Shown: positions 1-11,509, counted from the stretch's first letter. The stretch: DNA of 64,000 nucleotides from an uncultured SAR116 cluster alpha proteobacterium (GCA_902619805.1 CACNGC010000002.1:202678-266677), one strand, 5' to 3'. Notes: generated from the letters alone by a model not told the origin. Translations and numbers: made by a program.

Positions 1-2235
<2,235 letters not shown>

Positions 2236-2236
2236 A

Positions 2237-3469
2237 TTAATTTAAGACATTATCCTTTCTCATGATATGGTCTGAAATTTGTTGAGAAGTGAATGCGCTT
2301 AGTGTCCATCCAAGGTGTCCGTGACCAGTGTTGTAAAATACACCGGGTAACTTTCCACTTCCAACTTTTGGTACCATACTTGGTGTCATAGGTCTTAAAC
2401 CAGCCCATGGAATAGCGTGTTCGGTAGACACTTTAGGAAAAAGCTTATTACACCACTTAATAAGAGGATTAATTCTATCAGCCCTTATGTCTTTGTTATA
2501 ACCATTAAACTCAGCGGTACCAGCAACTCTAAATCTATTTTTTCCTAATCTACTCGAAACAATTTTAGCTTTATCATCTAGTAAAGACACATAAGGAGCA
2601 TTTTCTATGCTTTCTTTATCATCAAGCAATATTGTAATAGAATACCCTTTTACAGGATATATATTGATTTTGTCACCCAAGTTATTTGCTATAAATTTAC
2701 TGTTAACACCAGCACAAACAACAATCCCGTCATAATTTTGTTTCTGAATTTCATTTGATTGATTAAAGGTAAGTATTGGTTGTTTTTTGTCATGATTAAC
2801 ATCAACAATTTCTGTTTCGTAAAAAAATTTTACACCTTTCCTTTCACAAGCATCAGCAAGTAATTTTGTAAATTTATGAATGTCACCAGACATATCGCTT
2901 TTTGTATAAAATCCACCAATAAAATTCTTAAGATTTAGAGTTGGTTCAATAGACAACATTTCATCTATAGAAATTTCTTTTCTATCTAATCCAGCCTCCA
3001 AAAGCCATTTATTAACTTCTCTACCATGTTTTAATGATGCATCACACTCACATAAATGCATGATACCTTTCTCTTCAAGATCTAGTTCAATATTTTCTTT
3101 TTTTAGTATCCTTTTGAACTCATCTCTACTATTGATAGCCATTTTAGCGGTTAAAATTGTATTTTTTTTGTGGTTTGGAATATTACATATAAAATCCATT
3201 ATCCAGCTAATTTTATGAAAGTTTAGTTTTGGGTTGAATAGCAAAGGTGCATCTTTTTTTAACATCCATTGAATACCTTTTCCTATTGTTGACCAACTAT
3301 TCCATACTTCAGCGTTGCAAGCAGATAATTGACCACCATTTGCGAAACTTGTTTCCATAGCTGCATAACGGTTTTTATCAAAAACAGATACAATATACCC
3401 TCTTTCTAAGAGTTGGTAAGCAGTGGTTATCCCAGTTATGCCTGCTCCTACGATTGCTATATTTTTCAT
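2237..3469 (-). CDS. dadA: D-amino-acid dehydrogenase (small subunit)-like FAD oxidoreductase
   Basis: N-terminal dinucleotide-binding MKNIAIVGAGITGITTAYQLLERGY, SFANGGQLSACNAEVWN, C-term GLRPMTPSMVPKVG..FYNTGHGHLGWTLS. Confidence 0.85.
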   Translation of the reverse strand: MKNIAIVGAGITGITTAYQLLERGYIVSVFDKNRYAAMETSFANGGQLSACNAEVWNSWSTIGKGIQWMLKKDAPLLFNPKLNFHKISWIMDFICNIPNHKKNTILTAKMAINSRDEFKRILKKENIELDLEEKGIMHLCECDASLKHGREVNKWLLEAGLDRKEISIDEMLSIEPTLNLKNFIGGFYTKSDMSGDIHKFTKLLADACERKGVKFFYETEIVDVNHDKKQPILTFNQSNEIQKQNYDGIVVCAGVNSKFIANNLGDKINIYPVKGYSITILLDDKESIENAPYVSLLDDKAKIVSSRLGKNRFRVAGTAEFNGYNKDIRADRINPLIKWCNKLFPKVSTEHAIPWAGLRPMTPSMVPKVGSGKLPGVFYNTGHGHLGWTLSAFTSQQISDHIMRKDNVLN

Positions 3470-3502
3470 AATAAACTCCGTGACAAAGTTTTTGTAAATT
3501 AA

Positions 3503-3675
3503 ATATTACCCCATCTGTCACGGAACCTGAAAGATTGACCAAAATTGGCTTACCCCTTCGGTGGATGATAAAATCATCACTCTCCAGATTATCAACTTTT
3601 TGTGTTTCGGGTGCCTGAGAGTTTCCGGGGTGGTTGCTCCTTCGGCGGTTATAAATAACACTCTCACACAAAAAG
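3503..3675 (-). promoter_or_regulatory. Tandem glycine riboswitch (two aptamers) upstream of dadA-like gene
   Basis: Reverse complement reads GTGTGAGAGTG..CCGCCGAAGGAGCAA..CCCCGGAAACTCTCAGGCACCC then CTGGAGAGTG..CCACCGAAGGGGTAA..TCTTTCAGGTTCCGTGACAGATGGGG: two copies of the gcvT-type core. Confidence 0.92.
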
Positions 3676-3731
3676 ACTTTGATAAACTTAGACTAACAAT
3701 GTTTTAAAATAAAAACAATAGTGTAAACTCT

Positions 3732-4670
3732 TTAAATTTTTATTTGCTTTTTTGAAACCATAAATACACCTAGACATGAAAGAGACAAACCCAAAAAGTC
3801 AAAAGAAGTGAATGTTTCTTCTAATATTAAAAAAGCAAGTAAAGCAGATATAGGAGGTACTAAAAAAAATAAAGTAGCTGTTTCATTTGCTTTATTCTTT
3901 GCTAGTAAATACATCAAAATTAAAAATGCACCAAGTGAAACAGCAAATATTTGCCATGACATGGCTAAAATAAAATCATTTGAAAAATTTATAAAAAATT
4001 TTTCAAAGCAAAGTGCTAATACAAGATGAAAAATTGCGGCGCTTAATGCTTGCAAAAAATTATTTCCAGACAAAGACAAATCGGATCCTATTTTTTTTTG
4101 CCAGATAATACCTAGTGAAGAAGAAACTAGTCCAACTATTCCAGCAAAAAAGGCAACTATGGTCAGACCATCAATTAGATCAGAAATTATAATTATCAAT
4201 GCACCACTAAATCCTAAAATAATTCCAAGCCACTGAAATTTAGTTAAAGTTTCATTCAAATAAATTTTTGCTAGAAATGATGTTAAAATAGGTTGTAATG
4301 ATACCATTAACGCTATAAGGGTAGCTGATATACCTCTAGATAAAGCAAAAAAAACTCCACCTAAATATAAGCCATGAAATAATAACCCGCTAATTGATGC
4401 ATTTTTGAAAGCCTTAAAAGAAATATATTTGTCTTTTGAAAAAAAAATAAAAAATAGGAAAAATAATGAAGCAACTATCCCAAATCTTATTGAAAGCGAA
4501 AGAAAAGGTGGGGCATTATCAACTATTATTTTGCTAGTAATAAATGCTGAAGACCAGAGTAATACAAAAATTATTGGTATTATATTATTAATATTAATAA
4601 CTTTCTTATTTGAAAAACAATTATAATAAATTATCTTGGATTTTCGATTGGACCTTTTTCTTCTAACCAT
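3732..4670 (-). CDS. EamA/DMT-family transporter
   Basis: About 10 hydrophobic helices; FVLLWSSAFITSKIIVDNAPPFLSLSIRF, PILTSFLAKIYLNETLTKFQWLGIILGFSG; N-terminal start uncertain. Confidence 0.85.
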   Translation of the reverse strand: MVRRKRSNRKSKIIYYNCFSNKKVININNIIPIIFVLLWSSAFITSKIIVDNAPPFLSLSIRFGIVASLFFLFFIFFSKDKYISFKAFKNASISGLLFHGLYLGGVFFALSRGISATLIALMVSLQPILTSFLAKIYLNETLTKFQWLGIILGFSGALIIIISDLIDGLTIVAFFAGIVGLVSSSLGIIWQKKIGSDLSLSGNNFLQALSAAIFHLVLALCFEKFFINFSNDFILAMSWQIFAVSLGAFLILMYLLAKNKANETATLFFLVPPISALLAFLILEETFTSFDFLGLSLSCLGVFMVSKKQIKI

Positions 4671-5062
4671 TTATTAAAACCCCCAACTAGATGAGAGGTG
4701 TTTAAAAGCCCAATTTCCATTGCTGAAAGTGTGGCGAGTGCCGATCTCCAGTCAGATGCACAATAAAAAATGAAATGATAATTATCATTAAAAAAATTTT
4801 TATGATATGGGCTCTCAGGATCTATCCAAAACTCTAACATACATCTTGGAACATGTTTTGCTCCAAATATGCGACCAGATTTTTGAATTTCTCTTATATC
4901 CCTTACGTCAATGAATAAGTTAGTTTTGTTGGAATGCATTTTAATAGCATCGCCTACTTCTAAATTATTTATTTGTTTCTTAGCATTTTCTACAAGTTTT
5001 ATAACTGAGGTTTTTATTTTAATCATATTTATTCTTTCTCTAAAAATAAATGAAACAATCAA
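4631..5062 (-). CDS. Rhodanese-like domain protein
   Basis: FIDVRDIREIQKSGRIFGAKHVPR and active loop CASDWRSALA; true start may be the internal ATG (MIKIKTS). Confidence 0.8.
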   Translation of the reverse strand: MIVSFIFRERINMIKIKTSVIKLVENAKKQINNLEVGDAIKMHSNKTNLFIDVRDIREIQKSGRIFGAKHVPRCMLEFWIDPESPYHKNFFNDNYHFIFYCASDWRSALATLSAMEIGLLNTSHLVGGFNKWLEEKGPIENPR

Positions 5063-5063
5063 T

Positions 5064-5996
5064 TTACTTTAATCTATTAAAAATTAAATTAGCTGCTTTA
5101 TTTCCTGAAATAAACGCAGCCTCAACATTTGGCCCCTCCAAAAAATCTCCTGCAATTGCAACTGGGTATTTTGGATCAATCTGAGGTCCTAAGCACTTTT
5201 TTGCTACCTTAGCATATCTCCAAACATGTAAACCATGAAACTTTATCTTTGAGCTAGAAAAAAACTGTTTTATTGAAGACATTATTTTTTCTGTCAAAAA
5301 ATTTTTGTTTTTATGATAATTTAAATCTGAAAATTTTTCATTGGTATGAGCAGTCCAAACATTTAGGTTGCTACCAGAGGCCATCCAACTCAATATTCCT
5401 GGTTTTTTATAAAAATCATAATAAGTTTTTAGACCTTGTGGAATTTCATCAAAAGTAAACATAAGTGCTATGCATGCGTGATATGATCCTGTATTGAGAG
5501 TTTTCTGTAATGAAGGAAATTGATTTAATAATTCACAGTTTTGAGGTGCTGGAAGTGTTGAAATGACACCATCGTAACTTATCCATTCTTTTATTTTATT
5601 ATCAAGAACTTTAATTTTATTATTATCTGATTTAATTCCAATAATTTTCACTTTTTGTTGGATGTGTAATTTTTTTGATAGATTTAGCAAAAAATCTCTC
5701 ATTGTTTTGTTTCCCCTATATCTTTTAGGATCAAAATTTCCAAATTCTTTTATATATTTTCCATTAACTCCGGTACTAATAATTTTTTTAAATTCATGTG
5801 TTTTGGCAGTAAAAAATTGGGCACCATGAAAAAAATAATTTGAACTAGAACCGATCTTTACTTCTCTAGTGCTTATTCTTCCACCTATAAAATTACCTTT
5901 ATCTAGAATGATTGAATTTATACCATAAGATTTTAGCTTTAATGATGAAGAAATTCCTGCTATTCCTGAACCTATTATTATCACTTTTTTTGACAT
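5064..5996 (-). CDS. Renalase-like NAD(P)/FAD-binding amine oxidase family protein
   Basis: MSKKVIIIGSGIAGISSSLKLKSYGINSIILDKGNFIGGRIS; C-term YPVAIAGDFLEGPNVEAAFISG. Confidence 0.75.
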   Translation of the reverse strand: MSKKVIIIGSGIAGISSSLKLKSYGINSIILDKGNFIGGRISTREVKIGSSSNYFFHGAQFFTAKTHEFKKIISTGVNGKYIKEFGNFDPKRYRGNKTMRDFLLNLSKKLHIQQKVKIIGIKSDNNKIKVLDNKIKEWISYDGVISTLPAPQNCELLNQFPSLQKTLNTGSYHACIALMFTFDEIPQGLKTYYDFYKKPGILSWMASGSNLNVWTAHTNEKFSDLNYHKNKNFLTEKIMSSIKQFFSSSKIKFHGLHVWRYAKVAKKCLGPQIDPKYPVAIAGDFLEGPNVEAAFISGNKAANLIFNRLK

Positions 5997-6042
5997 TTTT
6001 ATCCTTTCAAAAATAGTTATAATTTAGAGGATTTAAAATAAA

Positions 6043-7038
6043 ATGAAAAATTTAAATATAAAATCTGAATTTGTATTAGAAAAATTTCAATTTGATAAAA
6101 AATTTATAATTCCATCAGTCAAAGATATCAATGCAGACTCTGTCATAAATATTTATGAAAGTATGCGAGATTTTTTTCCAAAATATCAAGAAAATAATCA
6201 AGACATAATTTTAGCCCCCAGATTAGAAAATATTTTAGATAATTTTGAAGCTTTATTATTGGATGCGTTTGGCGTATTAAATGTTGGTTCTACCCTAATT
6301 CCTGGAATCATTGAAACACTAGAAAAAGCTAGACAAAAAAATATTACTCTTCTTGTTGTAACCAATGGTGCAAGTAATAATTCATTTAAAAAAAGAGATC
6401 AACTTGCTTCATTAGGATTAGAATTTTCAAATGATGAGATAATCTCAAGCAGAGAAACAGCTGAAATATTTTTGTCATTTAATCAACCTGAAGGTCCTTT
6501 GGGTGTTTTGGGTAATGTTGGTAATAATTTTAACATACCCAACCTTAGCAGTTTTGAACTTGAACAAGACCTAGATATGTTTGATGAAATGAATTCATTT
6601 ATATTACTAGGAACACTCCAATGGGATACTGTATGGCAAGAAATTTTGTTTAATTCTTTAAAAGCTAATCCAAGACCTTTATTTGTAGCTAATCCGGATT
6701 TAGTTGCTCCACATGAAAAAAAATTTAGTATGGAGGCCGCATATTATATATCGCATCTAATAAAAAAAGGCATTCATCTCCCTTTTTGGTTAGGAAAACC
6801 TTTCCCAATAATTTTTGAACTGGCTATAAATAGACTAAATGAGCTGTCTGGAAGACATATTCCTTTATCTAGAATAGGTATGGTTGGAGACACTTTGCAT
6901 ACAGATATTTTAGGTGCTAATAGTTATGGATTGAAATCTATTTTAATGACAAAATTTGGTTTATTAAAAAACACAAACGTAGGTAGTATAATTAAAAAAA
7001 CTAAAATTTCTCCAGATTATATTGTCGAGGCTCCATAA
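6043..7038 (+). CDS. HAD-superfamily class IIA hydrolase-like (TIGR01459-type)
   Basis: LLLDAFGVLNVGSTLIPGIIETLEKARQKNITLLVVTNGAS; WLGKPFPIIFELAINRL; MVGDTLHTDILGANSYGLKSILM. Confidence 0.75.
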   Translation: MKNLNIKSEFVLEKFQFDKKFIIPSVKDINADSVINIYESMRDFFPKYQENNQDIILAPRLENILDNFEALLLDAFGVLNVGSTLIPGIIETLEKARQKNITLLVVTNGASNNSFKKRDQLASLGLEFSNDEIISSRETAEIFLSFNQPEGPLGVLGNVGNNFNIPNLSSFELEQDLDMFDEMNSFILLGTLQWDTVWQEILFNSLKANPRPLFVANPDLVAPHEKKFSMEAAYYISHLIKKGIHLPFWLGKPFPIIFELAINRLNELSGRHIPLSRIGMVGDTLHTDILGANSYGLKSILMTKFGLLKNTNVGSIIKKTKISPDYIVEAP

Positions 7039-7041
7039 GAT

Positions 7042-7839
7042 ATGAATACAGATCAAATAAATGATTTAATTTTAAAAAACATATCTTTCTCATATTATGA
7101 AAAAAATAATAAAAACATTATCTTGGATAATTTTAATTGTAAAATTAAAAAAGGTAAATTTACTAGTATTATTGGCCCTTCAGGCACAGGAAAATCGAGC
7201 TTGTTAAAGTTAATAGCTGGGTTAATGGTACCTGAAAAAGGAGAAATAAAGTTTGAAAATAAGACTTTGATTAGAGTAATCGACCAGATAACTTTAATTC
7301 AACAAAATCCTTCCTTAATGCCCTGGTTAAGTGTTTATGATAATATTATATTAGCTAACTCTAATAATAAAAAAACAAACTATAAAAATATAGATAAACT
7401 TATAAAAAATATTGGGTTAGGTGAGTTTTCTTCATACTTTCCTCATAAATTATCAGGAGGTTTATTACAAAGGGTTGCAATTGCGAGAGCATTGCTTTTT
7501 TGTCCTAGTTTATTGTTGTTAGATGAACCATTTGCGGCCCTAGATAATTTAAGTAGAGAGATTATTTCAACTGAACTTGTTTCAATAATTAAAAAAAATT
7601 CCCTTACTGTGTTAATGGTCACACATTCTATAGAAGAAGCAGCTTTATTAAGTGATGAAGTTTTGGTAACAGGAATGGCGCCACTTAGAGTTATAAATAA
7701 ATTCAATCCTCCCAAAAGTTTTAATAACCAGTCTTGGCAAAATTTAGGTCTCAGAAAATCATTGCAAGATAAATCTTTTAATGGCTATTTAAAATCAATT
7801 AGAGATACTTCATATTCTGTTCTGCAAAAGGAAAAATAA
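7042..7839 (+). CDS. ABC transporter ATP-binding protein (nitrate/sulfonate/taurine-type)
   Basis: Walker A GPSGTGKSS, signature LSGGLLQRVAIARAL, Walker B LLLLDEPFAALD, H-loop THSIEEAALLSDEV. Confidence 0.88.
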   Translation: MNTDQINDLILKNISFSYYEKNNKNIILDNFNCKIKKGKFTSIIGPSGTGKSSLLKLIAGLMVPEKGEIKFENKTLIRVIDQITLIQQNPSLMPWLSVYDNIILANSNNKKTNYKNIDKLIKNIGLGEFSSYFPHKLSGGLLQRVAIARALLFCPSLLLLDEPFAALDNLSREIISTELVSIIKKNSLTVLMVTHSIEEAALLSDEVLVTGMAPLRVINKFNPPKSFNNQSWQNLGLRKSLQDKSFNGYLKSIRDTSYSVLQKEK

Positions 7840-7841
7840 GT

Positions 7842-8615
7842 TTGGAAATTAAAAATAAAACAATACTCGTTACAGCTTCAGCAAAAAGATTAGGAAAATT
7901 TATAGCTATTGATTTAACAAAGAAGAACTGGAAAATAGCTATTCATTACAATAAATCAAAAACATTGGCTGAAGAAACAGCACATTATTTATTTAAAATT
8001 GGTGGAAATGTAAGCACACATCAAGCTGATTTAACTTGTATTTCAGATATTGAAAAATTAGTAAAAGAAATTGAAGCACAAGATTCAAAGTGGGTTGGAT
8101 TAATTAATAATGCGGGTTATTTTAATTATGATAATGGGAATAGTTTTAGAGTGGAAGAGCTTCATCGTCACATGTCAGTGAACTTTATTGCTCCTACACT
8201 TTTAACTAAAGCATTAGCTAAATACACTACGAAGATGAAAAAACAGGAAAATAGCTCTCAAGGCTTTGTAATAAATATTCTCGATGCAAAAATTTTTGGA
8301 TTAAATCCAGATTATTATACTTACACATTATCAAAACAAGCAATGTATGGTCTTACAAAAATGTCAGCACTTACCTATGCCTCTTTTTTAAGAGTGAATG
8401 GTATAGCACCTGGTATAACTTTGTTAGCGCCAGGACAAGATCAAAAAGCTTTTGAAAAATCTCATAAAAAAAACTTGTTGAAGTCATCCAGTACAGTTGA
8501 AGAAATTTTAAATGCAATTCAACTCATTATAAATACTAAATCTATGACTGGACATGTAATGGTTCTTGATGGTGGAGCGCATCTTGCTCCTCCAAGAAGA
8601 GATGTTGGATTATAA
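7842..8615 (+). CDS. SDR-family oxidoreductase, pteridine reductase/FolM-like
   Basis: N-term ILVTASAKRLGKFIA (R in the TGxxxRxG-type position), NNAG, YTLSK catalytic motif; immediately upstream of folB; TTG start. Confidence 0.7.
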   Translation: MEIKNKTILVTASAKRLGKFIAIDLTKKNWKIAIHYNKSKTLAEETAHYLFKIGGNVSTHQADLTCISDIEKLVKEIEAQDSKWVGLINNAGYFNYDNGNSFRVEELHRHMSVNFIAPTLLTKALAKYTTKMKKQENSSQGFVINILDAKIFGLNPDYYTYTLSKQAMYGLTKMSALTYASFLRVNGIAPGITLLAPGQDQKAFEKSHKKNLLKSSSTVEEILNAIQLIINTKSMTGHVMVLDGGAHLAPPRRDVGL

Positions 8616-8628
8616 TAAGAATATTAGC

Positions 8629-8985
8629 ATGAAGGTAAGAAATAGAAAAATACTTATAAATAACTTAATTATACAAGCATCGGTTGGTGTTTATGAATAC
8701 GAAAAAAAAAATAAACAAAAATTAATAGTAAATGTAGAATTACTACTTTCAAATGATTCTGAGCCAAAACAGGATAACCTAGAATCGACGCAGGATTATA
8801 GTCAATTTAGAAAATGTCTGATTGACATTATCCAAAGTCAACATTTCCAGTTACTAGAAGTGCTAGTAGAAAAGATACATTCAACTTTGATGATAAATAG
8901 TTATGTTATTGGTGCAAAAGTAAACATCTCTAAACCTAATATTTTTAATGATTGTGAAGTTGCTTACGAGTTATCAAATATTTAA
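8629..8985 (+). CDS. folB: Dihydroneopterin aldolase
   Basis: MKVRNRKILINNLIIQASVGVYEYEKKNKQKLIVNVEL..; ORF-track start 8566 overlaps the SDR, so ATG 8629 is preferred. Confidence 0.75.
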   Translation: MKVRNRKILINNLIIQASVGVYEYEKKNKQKLIVNVELLLSNDSEPKQDNLESTQDYSQFRKCLIDIIQSQHFQLLEVLVEKIHSTLMINSYVIGAKVNISKPNIFNDCEVAYELSNI

Positions 8986-9746
8986 AAACTATCCTTTTTA
9001 AGCCTAATCTCTGCAAAAGATTCAGAAGAATTATTGTTATTTAAACCAACTGATTTTATAAAATTATCATCGTCTGCTCTTAAAAATGGATTAATTTTTT
9101 TTTCTACTCCCAAATTAAATGGAACAGTTGGTAATCCTTTTTCTCTTTTATTTTTAATTTCTAAGCTTATTCTATTTAATAAAGCATTGCTAGTATCAAT
9201 ATTATTAGCGAATTTCATATTAGATAAAGTATATTCGTGACCACAATATACAGATGTATTATCTGGCAAAGATTTAAGTTTCATTAAACTTGACCACATT
9301 TGATCCATAGTACCTTCAAAAACTCGACCACAACCTAAATAAAATAAAGTATCTCCTGAAAACAAACATTTCTCATCCGGCATATAAAAACATACATGAC
9401 CTAATGTATGACCTGGTGTATGAAATACTTTTGTAGGTATACCTGTAATATTGATGGTTTCATTGTCTGAAACAAGAATATCAATATTTGAAATACGGTT
9501 TTTTTCATAAAAAGGAGCTATTAACGTTGATTTATAAATATCTAAAAGCTCTCTATTTCCCCCAACATGATCATGATGATGGTGAGTATTAATAACCTCG
9601 TCTAAATGCCATCTCTTATTATTTAAAAAATTTATTACTGGTTCCGCTTCTCCTGGATCTATCACGCTTGTTATATTTTTATGTTCATTTCGTAATAAAT
9701 AAATATAATTATCTGATAAAGCATTAATAATGAAGATTTTTAGCAT
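8982..9746 (-). CDS. gloB: Hydroxyacylglutathione hydrolase (glyoxalase II)
   Basis: THHHHDHVGG, TPGHTLGHVCFY, FSGDTLFYLGCGRVFEGT, YCGHEYTLSN. Confidence 0.92.
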   Translation of the reverse strand: MLKIFIINALSDNYIYLLRNEHKNITSVIDPGEAEPVINFLNNKRWHLDEVINTHHHHDHVGGNRELLDIYKSTLIAPFYEKNRISNIDILVSDNETINITGIPTKVFHTPGHTLGHVCFYMPDEKCLFSGDTLFYLGCGRVFEGTMDQMWSSLMKLKSLPDNTSVYCGHEYTLSNMKFANNIDTSNALLNRISLEIKNKREKGLPTVPFNLGVEKKINPFLRADDDNFIKSVGLNNNNSSESFAEIRLKKDSF

Positions 9747-9876
9747 TTGAGTCCTTTGGAAATTGAAAAATTATTAAATGACTATTAAAAATTATCGTAT
9801 TATAAAAATTAATTTTATCAAAAAGTTTATTTTATTTTATTAAAGTATATATATGTACTTAAAGAAAAGGCGAAAT

Positions 9877-10410
9877 ATGAATAATATAGAATTAAATGAA
9901 CTTAGGTCTAGAATTGATGAGATTGACAAAAATTTATGCCAATTAATAATAGATAGGCAATCCTTGGCCTCTAAGATTATGGATGCTAAAAAAGGCAGCT
10001 TCCCATTTGATCCAAAAAGAGAAGAAGTTTTAATTAAGAAATTAGTAAATTTAGGCTTAGATAAATTTTTAGTTGAAAAAGTTTGGCGTCAAATTATTTC
10101 CTCTAATTTGTCAATGCAGAAAATCATTAAAATTGGTGTTGCTGGGAATGACGACGAAATTAAATCTGCTTATTTAGCTCATTTCGGAAATTATTTTAAA
10201 ACTACTTATTTTTCAAGCGTTGTCAGTTTACTTGCTTCATTAGAAAAACAAGACATAGAACTTGGATTTATTGATAGCCAAAGTATTAATAAACTAACAA
10301 AACAAACAGAAATGAGAGTTAATTTCGATGTTATTGCAAATGTACCACTTTATAAGGATATTAATCAAAAAGATTATAGCATTGTAAAATTAAAAAAAGA
10401 AGACGCTTAG
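9877..10410 (+). CDS. Chorismate mutase (AroQ-type) with C-terminal extension
   Basis: LNELRSRIDEIDKNLCQLIIDRQSLASKI..FDPKREEVLIKKL; start moved from 9853 to ATG 9877. Confidence 0.75.
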   Translation: MNNIELNELRSRIDEIDKNLCQLIIDRQSLASKIMDAKKGSFPFDPKREEVLIKKLVNLGLDKFLVEKVWRQIISSNLSMQKIIKIGVAGNDDEIKSAYLAHFGNYFKTTYFSSVVSLLASLEKQDIELGFIDSQSINKLTKQTEMRVNFDVIANVPLYKDINQKDYSIVKLKKEDA

Positions 10411-10418
10411 GACAATTC

Positions 10419-11507
10419 ATGGATTTCCCTACTCCAAAATCAAATATTGAAAAATTAAATACCTACAAACCAAATTTTGGTAAAAGTAAAATAAATAATC
10501 TAATTAGATTATCTGCAAATGAAAGCGCGTTGGGTGCATCTTTGAATGCTATTCAAGCTCTTAAAATTTTTTCTAACGATCTAAACAGATATCCGCCACA
10601 GGTAAGTGATGAATTAGTAAGCGCAATATCTAATAGATATTCACTTAATAAGAAAAAAATTATTTTAGGTAATGGTTCAGATGAATTAATATCAATTGTT
10701 GCTCAAACTTTTTTAAATTATAATGATGAAGCAATATATACAGAATTTGGATTTCTTCAATTTCCTCAAGCCATTTCCATAGCTGGTGCCATAGGTGTTA
10801 TAGCTAATGATGTAAATCATACAGCTAGTGTTGATAACATTCTTTCAAAGATAAGTAAGAAAACTAAGTTAATTTTTTTAGCTAACCCTAACAATCCCAC
10901 AGGTACATTTATAACTAAGAAAGAAGTTCTTAGACTACACGAATCAATTCCAAAAAATATTCTTTTAGTTTATGACGCTGCTTATTCAGAATATGTTATT
11001 AATGATGATTATATAGATGGTAGTGAACTAGCAGGAAAATATGAAAATGTGATAATGTTAAGAACATTTTCAAAATTACATGGTTTAGCCTCTCTTAGAT
11101 TAGGCTGGGGTTATGCTTCAGAAAATATTATTGAAAACCTTATGAAAGTACGTGGTCCGTTTAGTGTAAATGCTGCTGCTATTATGGCAGGTGTTGCAGC
11201 CTTAGAAGATTTAGAGTTTCAAAAAAAATCTGTTCAACATAATCTCAAATGGATGTCTTGGTTAGAAAAAGAATTGAAATTACTTAACTTGGATTTTAAG
11301 AGTTCAATTACTAATTTTCTATTAATAAAGTTTCCTGTTGAGCTTGAGTATAGCGCAGAGAATGCAGAAAGATTTTTGGCTTCAAAAGGAATATTAGTTA
11401 GGGGAATGAAAGTTTATGGCTTATCAACTTATCTAAGAGTTTCTATAGGTACTAAAGAAGAAAATATAAAATTTATAAATGAATTGAAAAGTTTTTTTAA
11501 TAAATAA
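10419..11507 (+). CDS. hisC: HisC-like (histidinol-phosphate/aromatic) aminotransferase
   Basis: LSANESALGAS, LGNGSDELI, NPNNPTGTFI, RTFSKLHGLASLRLGWGYA. Confidence 0.85.
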   Translation: MDFPTPKSNIEKLNTYKPNFGKSKINNLIRLSANESALGASLNAIQALKIFSNDLNRYPPQVSDELVSAISNRYSLNKKKIILGNGSDELISIVAQTFLNYNDEAIYTEFGFLQFPQAISIAGAIGVIANDVNHTASVDNILSKISKKTKLIFLANPNNPTGTFITKKEVLRLHESIPKNILLVYDAAYSEYVINDDYIDGSELAGKYENVIMLRTFSKLHGLASLRLGWGYASENIIENLMKVRGPFSVNAAAIMAGVAALEDLEFQKKSVQHNLKWMSWLEKELKLLNLDFKSSITNFLLIKFPVELEYSAENAERFLASKGILVRGMKVYGLSTYLRVSIGTKEENIKFINELKSFFNK

Positions 11508-11509
11508 AG

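Noticed and set aside
3378-3671. 97-aa minus-strand ORF
   Set aside because: Spans the glycine riboswitch and the 5' end of dadA in another frame; composition reflects the RNA, not protein.
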